Notes: generated by a model not told the origin, from the letters alone. Counted from the stretch's first letter, positions 34,868 through 46,627 are shown. The stretch: 64,000 nt of DNA from Pseudeuparius sepicola (GCA_963920635.1 OY987299.1:124497373-124561372); one strand, 5' to 3'. Made by a program: numbers and translations.

Positions 34868-35699
34868 ATTTGCAAGCCGATGTAACTTGATCTCAATCTA
34901 ATATCTAACTGCCACTTCCTGCCTGTGATTAAACTATTTTATAATCACCGCCAGATCATCTTTAACGATAAAAATGAGTGCCACTTAATAGAAATAATGC
35001 CCTGTCAATGGCGTCTAATCTTTTTAATAGCTCCCTGTCAGAAATCTTTATTCCAAAGTGAAGTTAATTAAAACTACTAATTTAGTTATTCGAGGCTGGA
35101 GTCCAGAAGAGAGTTCAAGGACAGTAAGTTTGGTCTATCGGAGTATTAACGTTTTAAAGGCAGAGGATCAAATTTTAATTGAGATTTACTTTGCGTTCCT
35201 TTATTTACTTATGTTACAAGTTGGTGTCACAATGATGGTTAGTCCGGAATGGCCAGGTCCGTCGTTATTGCAGGAGGAAGTTTATGGTAGAAAGAAGATC
35301 TGAAAAGAATTGAAAATTTTAAAGATTTCTAAAAGACTTAAATCTGAAACTCAACATTATCTTTACTTATCAGGTGATTGTGTCGGAAATTTTGCTTTAC
35401 ATAAAAATGAAGATGAATTAAAAATGCGCGAGACCATGCAGTCCAAAAAAACTTGGCAAACTACAGCAGGTTATCTTTCAAATTTACGTCTGTTTAGAAA
35501 TGTTAATATGCTTTATATTATGATTTCATGATTTGAGTAAATATGTAAAAGTACACGCAATGGGACCAAAAATTCAACTTATCTTACCAAGGCAGCCATA
35601 ACCCGTCTCGTAGAATTCAAACTCAAATGGTGGCTATTATAACTTGCACTTGGTGGTACAAAAAACCCATCAGAGGTCCTACATTATTTAGCATGGAGT
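34868..35699. other. Intergenic, no feature beyond the OBP-C promoter
   Basis: After the TATA box only short open frames (for example 35058-35303) without similarity that I recognise. Confidence 0.4.
34936..34943 (-). promoter_or_regulatory. TATA box of OBP-C
   Basis: TATAAAAT on the minus strand, 69-76 nt before the proposed ATG at 34867. It also supports that exon assignment. Confidence 0.5.
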
Positions 35700-38015
35700 T
35701 GCAAAATAAAAAAAATATTTTTTTATCTAAGTAGTATTCCTGAATATTTAGTTTTTTAAAATACTTTCTGGTTATAGCGGAAATGAAAGTGATTTTCTAT
35801 ATTTTACAACTTACCTATTCCATTTAACCATTATAGGATTCCTTTTTAATTCGATTCCAAAGATATATAATTCGACCTATTTATCTCCAACCGTTTAGGA
35901 GATATTTATCAAAGAAGCTCCATTAAACTAGATACATGGACTCAGTGTCTGATGTTCGATCCGAGTAGGCCAAACAATAACACCAAATTCATGACAAATC
36001 AAGTCAGCCATGATAATAAAACTGACAATCAAGTAGTCTGTTGATTCAACATTTCTTCTTAGCAGTCAGATTAATCTAAAATTTTGTTACTGAAGCTGTT
36101 ACTAGTTACAGCTTAAATAAATCTCTCGCTGCATCTCTCTGTGATTTTTCGTTATTTCGTCCGAAATAATTTAAAATTCCTTCTTTCTCGTCCTCACTAA
36201 TTCTAACCACAATTTTTCACTTGCTAATCACACTTTCTGTCGATCTTAATCTTTGATACAGCTTACATATTTATAAATGATGCACTTGGAACATTTCTAT
36301 TTGGATATATTTGCGAGAATACTCCGTCAAAGCTTCTATATCCTGATTACTGTAAGAAGTCCCGATTTTGTCAGATGACATTCTCCACAAATTTTCTGTT
36401 AACTATTGGTATAACATTGGTATATGTGTCTCAACTAGTTAATAACGTCACTCATTGATTCATGATGCGAAAAGTTACCCAAGTGATACGAAAAAAGAAC
36501 ATAATAAAATAAAAACCCTATTGCAATCACGATTATACCTCTACAAATAAAAATAACTATGACTACAACTCATTTTAATAATAATTTCAAACGTCATGGA
36601 AACACTTTCATTTTGGTATTTTGGTATAATCAGCTACTTGCGGCTGCGTCTATGGTGCGTACTCAGGCAAATTTTATTTCGGTGTTGTGAAGTGACCGTG
36701 AAGATTTACCGGATCGTTCAAAAGGGTTCAAACTTTGGGCAGTGACAATATTCGCGGGTTTTGTACGTTTCGTGAGTTCTATACCGTTATCTGTGTTGTT
36801 CTTGTTCGTGTTATTAGTAGTTATTCATTGTGCAAATGGGCTCGTTACCGACCTGGACTTATGACCTGGTTGTATTTTTTGCTGCATTGACGCCAACTTA
36901 GGATGGCGAAATTACCAAGTTACAATTCCATCAGTAAGGACTTCTTAAAATAATTTTACTATACGTATCTTTTATAATTTTTGATAAAAATCTTTAAAAG
37001 CATTTTTTTAAAACTGTAACTAGGAACAGCTTCAGTTACAAAATTTTAAGACTAATCTGAAAGGTAAATAGAAATATTAAACTTATACAGTCTTGATTGT
37101 CAGTTTTATTATCATAGCTGCGCCTTGATTGTCATAAATTTGTTTTTATTGTTTGGCCTACTCGGATAGAATATTAGACACTGACCATGAGACCATGTAT
37201 CTAGTTTAATGGAGTTTCTCTGATAAATTTCTTGGAAGCGGTTGGAGATAATTATAGTCTATGCAAGATACAGTGGCAGTGGATCAAAACATTGGCCACC
37301 ACGTGACCTATTCTCTTATTGGTCTGGCCGTCATAAAATGTCAAGTGTTTACGCGGCGAGCAGAATGCAGGGCCGGCTTTTCCCTCAGTCGAGTTTTCTG
37401 CATATTTTAGATCGGATCGCGAGCAGTATATTCTGTAAATTTATTTTGCTACTTAATTTAAAGAAATTTAGATAAATCCACGAAAGGCAGAAACACACAT
37501 TTTAGAACTTCTAAAAGAATTAGTTGAGAATTACATGCCACTTAGAATCTCATATTAGTCCGACCCTGGTAATCGATCGCAAGGCGGTCATGTAACTTTG
37601 TTTATATCTACTGCCGCTGTATTTTGGATAGACTATAGATAAAATTATATATCGTTGGAATCAGAATTAAAAAAGGAATCGTATAATGGTTAAATGGAAT
37701 ATATTATGTAAGTTGTAAAATATAGAAAATCACTTTCATTTCCGCTATAACCAGAAGTTATTTCAAAAAACTAAATATTCAGAAATACTACTTGAAGGTT
37801 CTCTAATGGTTTTGTAGGTAAAAGAATTATTTTTTTTTATATTACAAAAAAAGTTTTTTGGCGATAACTTTTTTAGCGACCCACGTATACAAAATCCGAG
37901 TGCACCATCGAATTCCGCTTAATTTGTACTAAGTACAATATCATTTTTTGAGTGACGATTTTATGTTAACCTGTCTCCTCGTAACGCACTTTTTCCGCTT
38001 GGATGGGCCACCCTG
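35700..38015. mobile_element. Hairpin derivative of the mariner family
   Basis: The right end, read inward, is CAGGGTGGCCCATCCAAGCG, the same as the mariner at 59284. The subterminal sequence occurs twice in opposite orientation (35715-35990 and 37090-37860), and a transposase N-terminal remnant lies inverted at 36110-36400. The left terminal repeat is missing. The centre (36640-36960) is unrelated and more GC-rich. Confidence 0.72.
36110..36400 (-). pseudogene. Mariner transposase N-terminal remnant
   Basis: On the minus strand it parallels the transposase start at 59873 (helix-turn-helix part with the STIQ/GSV region) with several differences and stops. No catalytic part. Confidence 0.6.
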
Positions 38016-38144
38016 TACCAGAGCCAAATTACACAAAGCAGAAAGTGTATAGCAAAGAGATTGTATTAGAATCAAATTTATGCTTAAAATACTGTTTGTC
38101 TTTGTGTAAATTGAAATGGAGACTCGCTTATGTTGCAAAGCAAT

Positions 38145-38269
38145 TTATTCTGTGCTGCTGGGGACATTTTCTATCTGTAAATTAGAGGTAAATATATGGA
38201 TTACCTTTGGTTTCTTAGCTGCATAACATTTGTTAGTTAACCAGGCTGTTTCGCAAAGAGTGGCTCCCT
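38145..38269 (-). CDS. OBP-D exon 5 (C5, C6) with read-through tail
   Basis: Acceptor ttttcag|AGGGAGCC. It encodes KGATLCETAWLTNKCYAAK and on to KPK at 38205, the position where OBP-B splices. A GTAATC...ttacag pair bounds only 30 bp here, too short for a normal intron and a multiple of three, so I read it as coding to TAA at 38145. Confidence 0.75.
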
Positions 38270-41200
38270 CTGAAAACATATTTTAAAAAGTCGATTATTT
38301 GTGGTCTTTTTAAAGAAGATTTAATAAAAGATGCATTTACTCTGTGTTCCACATTCTCTGATAGCTTGTCCCATTTCTTCTGCTATGTCATCTGGTAACA
38401 TCGCCGCAGCACCTTCTACATCCACTTCTCCAGTATCTTCATCAAGCTAAAATATACAGGGTGATTCAGTTCCGGTGCTCAACATGGAGATCTCGGAAAC
38501 CGTAACAGATACGAAGTCGGTCAACTGGAGGCAAACTTGCACCTTTGGGCACCTAATAATATGCCGTTGAGAAAGTTAAATTATTCATGGGTTGCTGAGA
38601 TATTTAAGAAAATCGAATTTTTGAAATTTTTGCGATAATAAATAAATTATACTTTTTCGTTGAAATTTTTCTGGACTACGTCATGGTATTTTTAGATTTT
38701 CGGGGCGACGTTTCGTTTTTGAGATAGAGGGATCATCTTCATTTTTTTAAATACGAACCTGGATTTTTTATTCATATTTTTTCTCGTTTTAGCTGCTAAA
38801 ATGCACATTTACTAAGAAAAAAATTAATACGGTCCTGGACTATGCATTTTTCTCTTTTGTTTTTTCAAAGCTATTTCAATTATAACAGGAGATCATTATT
38901 TTAATACCTACTGGATTATTTTTACTCCATGTTTGTCCTATTTTGAAATTATTTTTTATACTTCAGGTAAATAACATTAATTATTAACAATAGTGTAATA
39001 CATTTTACCTAAAGTATAGAAAATAATTTCAAAATATGACAAACATAGAGTTTAATTAATCCAGTAGGTATAAAAAATGATCACCTGTTATAATTGGAAT
39101 AGCTCTGAAATAAAAAAGAGAAAAGGCATAGTCCAGGACAGTATTAATTTTTTTTCGTAGTAAATGTGCATTTTGGCGGCCAAAACGAGAAAAAAACATG
39201 TATGTGTCAAACATCGTTGTACTCAGGAAAACGATTTATTTCGAAATATGGAATAAAAAATCAGGGTCCGTATTTAAAAAAATTAAGATGATCCCTCTAT
39301 CTCAAAAACGAAACGTCGCCCCGAAAATTTAAAAATAGCATGACATAGTACATAAAAAGTAGCAATAAGAAAGTATAATTTATTTTTCAATATTATCGCA
39401 AATGGCGCCAGAAAAAAATAATATCTAATTTTAAAAAATTCGGTTTTCCTTAAATATCTCAGCAACCCTTGAAAATATTTTAACTTTCTCAACGGCATAT
39501 TGTTAGGCGCCCAAAGGCGCAAATTTGCCTAGAATTGACCGACTTTGTATCTGTTACGGTTTCCGAGATTTCCATGTTGAGCACCGGAACTGAATCACCC
39601 TGTAGATAATTGCTGCAGCTATTTAAAACAATCCTATCTACAGTTTATACCTACCTTCTATATTGCAGGAGTAAGATGTGGAAGAAATATAGGCAAAATT
39701 ACTGATAATATTTTGTCTTTCAAAATAACCATTTAGCCCTTAGATATTTTACTAAAAATCGCCGATATGACCATATAAAACGTAATGGAAAGAATTTTTT
39801 TAGGCCCCTAATAATTTTTGCTTGTGCAAAGTATATCACAAACAATAGATTTTGGGGCAAGTAAGAACAGAAACGCCATATCTATAATGTGTCCCGGATA
39901 AGAATGAACAGCATGGGGATCTTGCAAACGGTGAAAGATAGAACAACGGTTAAATGGGGAAAAAGTTGCGCAATTTTGAGGTCAATAAAATAGTACGAAC
40001 AGATTTCTAATATCTTTTTTCGGTTTTGAGTTATTTTGAAAAAAGTAAAATTTTGCGTTTTCGATTTTATTTTTTTCTGAAGTTGTCATCACAGGAAAAA
40101 AGAAAAACACTTTCTTTTGGCACTTTTTAACGGGCTTTAAGATGGCGTTTTTAGATTTGTTCCACAACATTTCGTTTTTGAGAAGCCATCTTCAAGTTAT
40201 TTTTTTAAATACGGACCTGGATTTTTTTGCAGATTTTGAAAGCACTTTTCATTGCAAATACCATGATGTTTGACACGAAATATTTTTAAAATGTTTTGAG
40301 ACAATTATACTGAAAATTCTTTTCTCCATTCCATTCATTTTTTTCTATTGCGGCCCTGTATTTAATAATAAGAATTTTAAATACTAATCAGTATTGTCAA
40401 CAATTTAACATACAATTTATTTTTTCTTCGAAAACTTAATATTTTTAAATACCGCCCTGTCTGGTTAGGGTTTTCCTCTGTTGTTGTACAGCAAACAGTG
40501 TCGCATTGGGTTTTGGAGTAAATTCTACGCTTTTTCTAATTGTGAGAAGAAAGCTTTAAGCCAATGAAACCAATAACTTTTGCCATTTATTAACTGCAAT
40601 AAGACATTCGTTCGGCCTCTACACTATTTCTGAAACACAAGATCTAAAGCCTTCTGGGTGGAGGATTTTTATTTATTTATTATTATCCTATGTGACTGTT
40701 ATTAGTCTTTGCCGTTCTTTTTTTGGTTCTCCGATTGGAAGATAAAAGATAAGTTGTAAGTTAAATTGTTGACAATACTGATTAATATTTAGACTTCTTA
40801 TTATTAAATACAGGGCCGCATTAGAAAAAATGAATGGAAAAAACGAATTTTTAATATAATTGTCTCAAAACATTCATCATCATGGTATTTGCAATGAAAA
40901 GTGCTTTCAAAATCTGCAAAAAATCCAGGTCCGTATTTAAAAAAATTAAATTGAAGTTGTAGATGCTGTAGAAGAAATCTAAAAACACCATCTTAAAGAC
41001 CGTTAAAAAGTGCCACAATAAAGTGCTTTTCTTTTTTCCTATCTGTGATAACAACTTCAGAAAAAAATAAAATCGAAAACGCAAAATTTCACTTTTTACA
41101 AAATAACTCAAAAACGAAAAAATATATTAGAAATCTGTTCGTACCATTTTATTGACCTTAAAATTGCGCAACTTTTTCCCCATTTAACCGTTGCCGTATC

Positions 41201-41683
41201 TCTCACCGTTTGCATGATCCCTATGATGTTCATTCTTTTCCGGGACATATTGTATATTAGAAAACTGCACTACTACTGTCTGAACTTCGGTTTTTTTTCC
41301 TTTATTTTTTCGTACTTACCACAGCAATTTCAGTCATAATGCATTTGTTATAGCATTTAAAATTTTCATCTTCGTCAAAGTCACCTTTATTTGCTCTCGC
41401 TACTTGATCTAAAGAAATAGAAAAAATATAAGAATTAAAGGAATCTCAAATATAATCTTTCTATTATCGAAAAACTTGAATAATCGTTACCATCTGTAGC
41501 TCCAGATTGTTTAATACACTCTCTATGGAGATTATCGACAAGCGCTTGCATTTCTTCAGACAGTGCCTAGAATTTTATCATACCTCTAATTTTATTAAGA
41601 ATAATAATAATTAATTCATTCAAACTCACCTGTACCGTTGAAGCGATATACATACACATTAGCAATACCACTACTTTCTTCAT
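38145..41683 (-). CDS. OBP-D: odorant-binding protein gene with a 1-nt frameshift in exon 2
   Basis: Exons on the minus strand are 41630-41683, 41491-41567, 41320-41408, 38341-38446 and 38145-38269. The plan is that of OBP-B, and without the extra base the spacing is C1-X26-C2-X3-C3-X38-C4-X8-C5-X8-C6. Exon 2 has 77 nt instead of 76: one extra A near 41520 (minus reading GAGAAGTG, expected GAGAGTG) leads to a stop. Either the gene is a recent pseudogene or the base is an assembly error. Exon 5 runs through a weak GTAATC donor, in frame, to TAA at 38145-38147, adding 19 residues, and an AATAAA overlaps the stop. The intron in front of exon 4 holds two foldback elements, one ending 10 nt from the acceptor. 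A TATA box lies at 41746-41754. Confidence 0.75.
38341..38446 (-). CDS. OBP-D exon 4 (C4)
   Basis: 106 nt, acceptor tattttag|CTT, donor CAGA|GTAAAT. It encodes LDEDTGEVDVEGAAAMLPDD and ends AIRECGTQ. Only 8 nt of original intron and a TA remain between the foldback at 38457 and this exon. Confidence 0.88.
38457..39602. mobile_element. Foldback element, 1146 bp, next to OBP-D exon 4
   Basis: Ends CAGGGTGATTCAGTTCCGGT and complement, TA flanks (38455-38456, 39603-39604). Arms of about 300 nt at least are very similar. Its left end lies 10 nt from the OBP-D exon 4 acceptor. Confidence 0.85.
39887..41252. mobile_element. Foldback element, about 1366 bp, OBP-D intron 3
   Basis: Second copy of the 3187-4662 family, with ...GTGTCCCGGATAAGAATG at the left and the complement at the right (TTCCGGGACATA). 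The left border is slightly uncertain. Confidence 0.8.
41320..41408 (-). CDS. OBP-D exon 3 (C2, C3)
   Basis: 89 nt with acceptor ctttag|AT and donor GTG|GTAAGT. It encodes QVARANKGDFDEDENFKC then YNKC and IMTEIAV. A foldback element starts 67 nt beyond the donor. Confidence 0.9.
41491..41567 (-). pseudogene. OBP-D exon 2 (C1), frameshifted
   Basis: Acceptor ttctag|GCA, donor GATG|GTAACG, 77 nt. The first part reads ALSEEMQALVDNLHRE; the second, CIKQSGATD, is in the next frame. Both halves align residue by residue with OBP-B, so one extra nucleotide between them is the only difference in length. Confidence 0.85.
41630..41683 (-). CDS. OBP-D exon 1 (signal peptide)
   Basis: 18 codons, MKKVVVLLMCMYIASTVQ, a textbook signal peptide with a basic start and hydrophobic core. 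Ends CAG|GTGAGT, phase 0. Confidence 0.9.
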
Positions 41684-41745
41684 GGCGCCTAATTTCAAGA
41701 GCGCCGTTCACTAAAATTTACTGTATTGATTTGTTAAACAACACC

Positions 41746-41754
41746 TAATATATA
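41746..41754 (-). promoter_or_regulatory. TATA box of OBP-D
   Basis: TATATATTA on the minus strand, about 65-70 nt before the ATG at 41683. Confidence 0.5.
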
Positions 41755-42724
41755 ACTTTTCTCAAAGCAAAATTCATTCATAACTCGTTTGCAAATGCAC
41801 TACTATTAACTGAGTTAAATATATTAATGCGTGCTGAACTGAGGAAATTAATAAGTGGTCATTTTGAGAGAATTAGGTACGTGTTAGTTTGGTTATACTT
41901 ACCATTAGTTTCATGTTGAAGACTTCATCACTAGTGGGCATTGATTCTAGTGAGAATTTGGTATTAAAATTTAAAGATTTGCTGTCAACTATTCTATATT
42001 TATTAATATTAGATGTGGCATTCTGAGTGATACAGGAAAAATGGAAATTTGTACCCAGATACTTACTTATCTATAAATAATTTTTTGTGTTTTCTGTTTG
42101 CAGTTATTCTTCAAAATTTCATTCAGTTGATTTGTATTTTATTTTTGTTTCTTCTATTTCTTCACAAATTGAACATTTCCACAGCTATCCAATAATTTTA
42201 ATGTAACGTTTTATTTGCACTAATATCTATAGTTATGGCAAGACAAACAACTGAAACAAAAATAACCATGTTGGCCAATAATTATTATTATGGTAAATTT
42301 AGGTGGAATAAATTTAGTAAATACGATCGACATAACATAATATTGTTATTATCGACTGTGGTGTTGTCAAAATCTAAACGAACATCTTTTGACTTTTTGT
42401 CTTTCAGTGAGCTGGGTTACCAGCCATATCGCTGCATTTGAAAACAAAAGTTGTTGATGGTTTTTTGCTCTCTGGAAAAGTAAAATCGACCTGTCTCTGG
42501 AGTTTTTTTTTTGAGAAAAATGCCGATACCAAAAGACTCAAGAAAGTAAACGTGAAGAAGATGATTTTTTTACATTGCTTTAGCTTTCACCTTAAAATAT
42601 TTTGATTCTATTATGGAGTACAGACCTCCGTAAAATTAAAATTAAAATTAAAAATAAAACAACTGAAATGCTAGAGAGCGACTAGGAGGCCATGGAGAAA
42701 ATCGTCAAAGTAAATAAGGCTTAC

Positions 42725-42794
42725 CTCTTGTGCTCCTTCCTGATAGCATTTCTGATCGCAGTTAATCAAGCAGTGTCACATAATGATGCCCCTT
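42725..42794 (-). pseudogene. OBP-E exon 5 (C5, C6), frameshifted
   Basis: Acceptor ttacag|AAGGGG, end GAG|GTAAGC, 70 nt. KGASLCDTA is followed by TGATTAAC where TGGATTAAC is expected; the later frame reads INCDQKCYQEGAQE. One G is missing. Confidence 0.8.
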
Positions 42795-42879
42795 CTGTAA
42801 ATTAACGTTCTCAAATAAGACCTCAGAATAATGATTGCTTCAATAATGATTGCATATGAATAATGATTGCACATCTTAC

Positions 42880-42985
42880 TTATTGTTCCACATTTGTGAA
42901 TAATATCACCCACAGTTTTCTGATACTCATCTGGGATGACTGAGAGAGCTGCGTCGCCGTCAATCATTCCAGTATCTTCATCAAG
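42880..42985 (-). pseudogene. OBP-E exon 4 (C4), acceptor lost
   Basis: 106 nt reading LDEDTGMIDGDAALSVIPDE to IIHKCGTI, donor ATAA|GTAAGA. In front stands tttaaa where OBP-D has ttttag, so no AG acceptor remains at this place. Confidence 0.85.
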
Positions 42986-43054
42986 TTTAAATAGCAATAA
43001 TTCAAATTATACCTACGAAGTGGTAGGAATAAAAAAATTGTAAATTTGACTTAC

Positions 43055-43066
43055 AACTCCTCCTTT
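43055..43066 (-). pseudogene. OBP-E exon 3, last part after the insertion
   Basis: Twelve nucleotides ending GGAGGAGTT|GTAAGT. Removing the element and one TA copy joins them to the first part as KCVY-I-K-GGV, the same seven residues after C3 as KCIMQEAGV in OBP-B. Confidence 0.8.
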
Positions 43067-43068
43067 TA

Positions 43069-44308
43069 CAGGGTGTCTACTTTTAAGTGTATACAAATTG
43101 ATAAAAAATGTACTTTGTGAGATATTTGCAAAAACCTTTTTTTGTTCGTCTTAAAAAAACGCTTCTTTTGACGTTTTTACTTTTGTCAAAATGCAAATCC
43201 AAGGACGGCTACGATTTTTTTATACCCCGATTTTCACAAAAAATCATTTAGCGATTTTTTTTATTTAATTAAAATCTGACACAACAGCGTTAATCAGGAC
43301 ACCCCAAAACCCCCATCTACTAAATTTGAAAAAAAATGTAGAGGGTGTTCGCTTTCACTGCGTGTTAAAGTTGAGCAAAATAGGTACTTCAAAGGCACCT
43401 GGCGAGTCAAGCGTGCCATGGAATTATTTCAAAACAGTGGAAGAATTAACAGGACTACCCAAAGTGTTGATGGAAGAAATTGCAAGAAGAAATATACAGG
43501 ATATTTTTCTCTACAGCGTCTCAAATTTCCGATTTTTTTCGAATTTTATGCTGGTCAAGTTTGCCTTGGATTATTAAAACAATGTTACTAAATGTAAAAT
43601 AAATTAAATTAAAAAAATATATAAAGAGTCATTCAGTCATTTCCCTTGTGTTTACTTACAATATTCTAGTTTTTGTTAGGTAATAATTTTAAAAAAATCT
43701 GTCCAGACAGTTTAAATTCTTAATAAAAATATTCGCAAAAATCAGATCTACCATGGAAATTAAAAAACAAGTCAATACAATAAATTTTACAGTTCTGATA
43801 ATCTTAATTTTTGACCAACTTGACCAGCATAAAATTCGAAAAAATCGGAAATTTGAGACGCTGTAGAGAAAAACATCCTGTATATTTCTTCTTGCAATTT
43901 CTTCCATCAACACTTTGGGAGGTCCTGTTAATTCTTCCACCGTTTTGAAATAATTCCATGGCACGCTTGACTCGCCAGGTGCCTTTGAAGTCCCTATTTT
44001 GCTCAACTTTAACACGGTGTAGAACCGAACACCCTCTACATTTTTTGTTCAAATTTAGTATATGGGGGTTTTGGGGTGTCCTGATTAACGCTGATGTGTC
44101 AGATTTTAAATAAAAAAATCGCTAAATGGTTTTTGTGAAAATCGGGGTATAAAAAAAATCGTAGCCGTCCCTGGATTTGCATTTTGACAAAAGTAAAAAC
44201 GTCAAAAGAAGCGTTTTTTGAAGACCTTTCGAACAAAAAAGGTTTTTGAAAATATCTCACAAAATATATTTTTTATCGATTTGTATACACTTAAAAGTAG
44301 ATACCCTG
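43069..44308. mobile_element. Foldback element, 1240 bp, inside OBP-E exon 3
   Basis: Ends CAGGGTGTCTACTTTTAAGT and CAGGGTATCTACTTTTAAGT (inward). TA copies at 43067-43068 and 44309-44310. Inner parts are related to 12128-13749. Confidence 0.9.
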
Positions 44309-44384
44309 TATGTAGACGCATTTGATGTAGCATTTCAGTTTTCATCTTCGGAGAAGTCACCTTTTCATGCGTTGACTATTAAAT
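44309..44384 (-). pseudogene. OBP-E exon 3, first part
   Basis: Acceptor attttag|ATTTAATA. It reads GAC/GAT-L-I-V-N-A, then TGA, then KGDFSEDEN, and after one missing base KCYIKCVY. The exon stops abruptly at the foldback element. Confidence 0.85.
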
Positions 44385-45843
44385 CTAAAATGAAAGAAAT
44401 CTGATTGGACAGCAAAGTTGTTAAGATAGCTACGCCTTGGTTAACTTTGTGAGTTTGGATGTAATTTGATTATTCCGAATGCACAAACATTCGGTTGCTT
44501 CTAGGGTAGCTACTCTAGAGAATTATTATTACTATTATTATTGATATTCGTCAATTTTATCAATACTTTTTTTTCTCTATAATAGTCGCACGTACGAGAA
44601 GAACACGATACAATAACTATCAAGTGAGCCTTGTAATTTCATACCGATTTTCAGTAAAAAAAAGGAAAAGGTGAGCGTCGCGAAGCCAAGCGCCTTTTGT
44701 ACACAATTTCCATTTTAGTCTCATTTTGGTCCCATTTAAGACCCCAGAAGCAGATAGAGGAAGAGAACCAAATTTGAGACACTTTTTTTGTAAATTCGAA
44801 ATAAAATTCACCGTTAATTTTTTTTTAATTAATATTGTATTAGAATACTTGCTTAGTGTATTGACAAAACAGTGATGCAAAGAAACTACATTGAAATAGC
44901 GATCCAGACAAATTATTCAACTTAAACATTTTTTGTCAATTGCCCCATAAAATAAAAGGTTTCCTAATTTGAGACAATACAGACAGACATCCCAATTACG
45001 CACTTCCTTTACAACTTCTACCATAGCATGAGAGTCAAATTTCTTGTGTTTTTTGAAATCTGTAATCAAAAAATTAAAATATTGTTTGGGTGCCCAATAT
45101 GAGATAGTCTCAATTACAGAACCCATTTGGTATCTCACATTAGGAATTTCCAGTATAAAAAGTTGACAACAGTATTTTAGGTTTTAATAAAATATCATTA
45201 AGCAATACCTACCTCCTATACTAACTACTACGACACATAATTTTTTAGACTCTACCTTTACTGTAAATGCCGGTTTATTTACACTATCAAAAAAACTTTA
45301 TCAGTAAAATCACACCAAACGTGCTTTTGTACAGAAACAAACGAACTGAAGCACTCAACTACCACTTTAACACTACAGCCCAATTTATTTTAATTAGTCT
45401 AGACTGTCTGACACTATCTCAAATTTGGGTCTCCTCCTCTATCCTTTATTCTACTCCAACATATGTATTTTTACAGTTTTCTTTACAACCTACAGAATTC
45501 ATAAGTAGGCAGTCCCAATAATTAACTGAAAGCATATGATTTCATATTCATCCTAGCGCGGATGTGAAATCGAAATCAACGAATCACGAAAAATAAAGCA
45601 ACCCTCTGGTTTATTTTATTCCACAACGCCATAATGGCTTATACAGAAATATGTTTTCTTTTTCAGACCAGAAAAATGATTTATCTATTAGATAGTGTAA
45701 TCACTTTTTTGTTTATGTATGATTTAAATTTATAATTTTTTTGAGTGCAAGAGCCTGGTAAGGCGCGTGCTGGCAATTTACATGAAGGGCCTGGTTTGCC
45801 TTAATTAATTCATGAAGTTCATAGTGTGGAAACAAGGTCTATA
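44385..45843. other. OBP-E intron 2, part without recognised feature
   Basis: AT-rich with short open frames on both strands; none resembles an OBP exon or a known protein. Confidence 0.4.
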
Positions 45844-46420
45844 CAGGGTGAGTCACATCTAAAGGCAGAGCCGAAAACACAAGGTAGAACTCGCTAAAAT
45901 AGGCACATATGCTTAATAAACATTAGCCCAAAAAAGCTATACAGCGTGTTGAAAATTTTCCAAAAATAACATATTTTTTTAATTTCTTTCGATCCCATTT
46001 AGGAATTCCAACCAAATTTGGTACACATTATACACTGGACGGTTGCCATTTTGTGGAATAATTTGACCCCGTTCCGATCACCAGCGGCGTAGGTACAAAT
46101 AGTTACTGTAAATAATTGTAGAAAAAAAGTAGTACGGCCCTGTGCAAAACCAAAAATTTTGCCTTTTTTGGATAGCCCATTTAATTTGGAACAAAAAGTG
46201 CCTCTTGGAATTTTTTTATTTCTGGTACAGTTTCTTCGTAATTCCGGATTTTTTAAACTAATGTCAAGGTGATTATGCTGGCATTTAAAATAAAATTATT
46301 TGTATCTACGCCGCTGCTCATCTGAACAGGGCCAAATTATTGCACAAAATGACAACCCATAATATGTATAAAATAATTCCTAAACGGGCTAGAAAAAATT
46401 AATAATAATTTTCTTAAAAT
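45844..46420. mobile_element. Truncated relative of the 26812-27525 foldback
   Basis: Starts CAGGGTGAGTCACATCTAAA after TA; contains a second one-sided end (CAGCGTGTTGAAAATTTTCC, 45952). The right end is missing. Confidence 0.65.
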
Positions 46421-46627
46421 GTAATTCTAGACCACATGCATAAGCTACACGGTTTGTATTTGTATATGTTCAGCACTGTATCCCAATAGCGTACAGAATG
46501 TCCCAAATTGCATGGTTTTGGAGGTTTCTCCTATTTCCCGAAGAGATAGATACAAATTAGAACGTATTTTAAAATGTGGCATTTTCTTCAGAATCAAGTA
46601 ACTTTTTTCTAAAGGTTTCCGTTTATA

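Noticed and set aside
38175..38204. A 30-bp intron at the end of OBP-D
   Set aside because: Too short for insect splicing and in frame; reading through is simpler.
42420..42440. Last exon of OBP-E (Arg-Tyr-Gly-Trp-stop behind aaatgcag)
   Set aside because: Too short and without a Tyr-Phe/His-Leu pattern; such sequence arises easily by chance.
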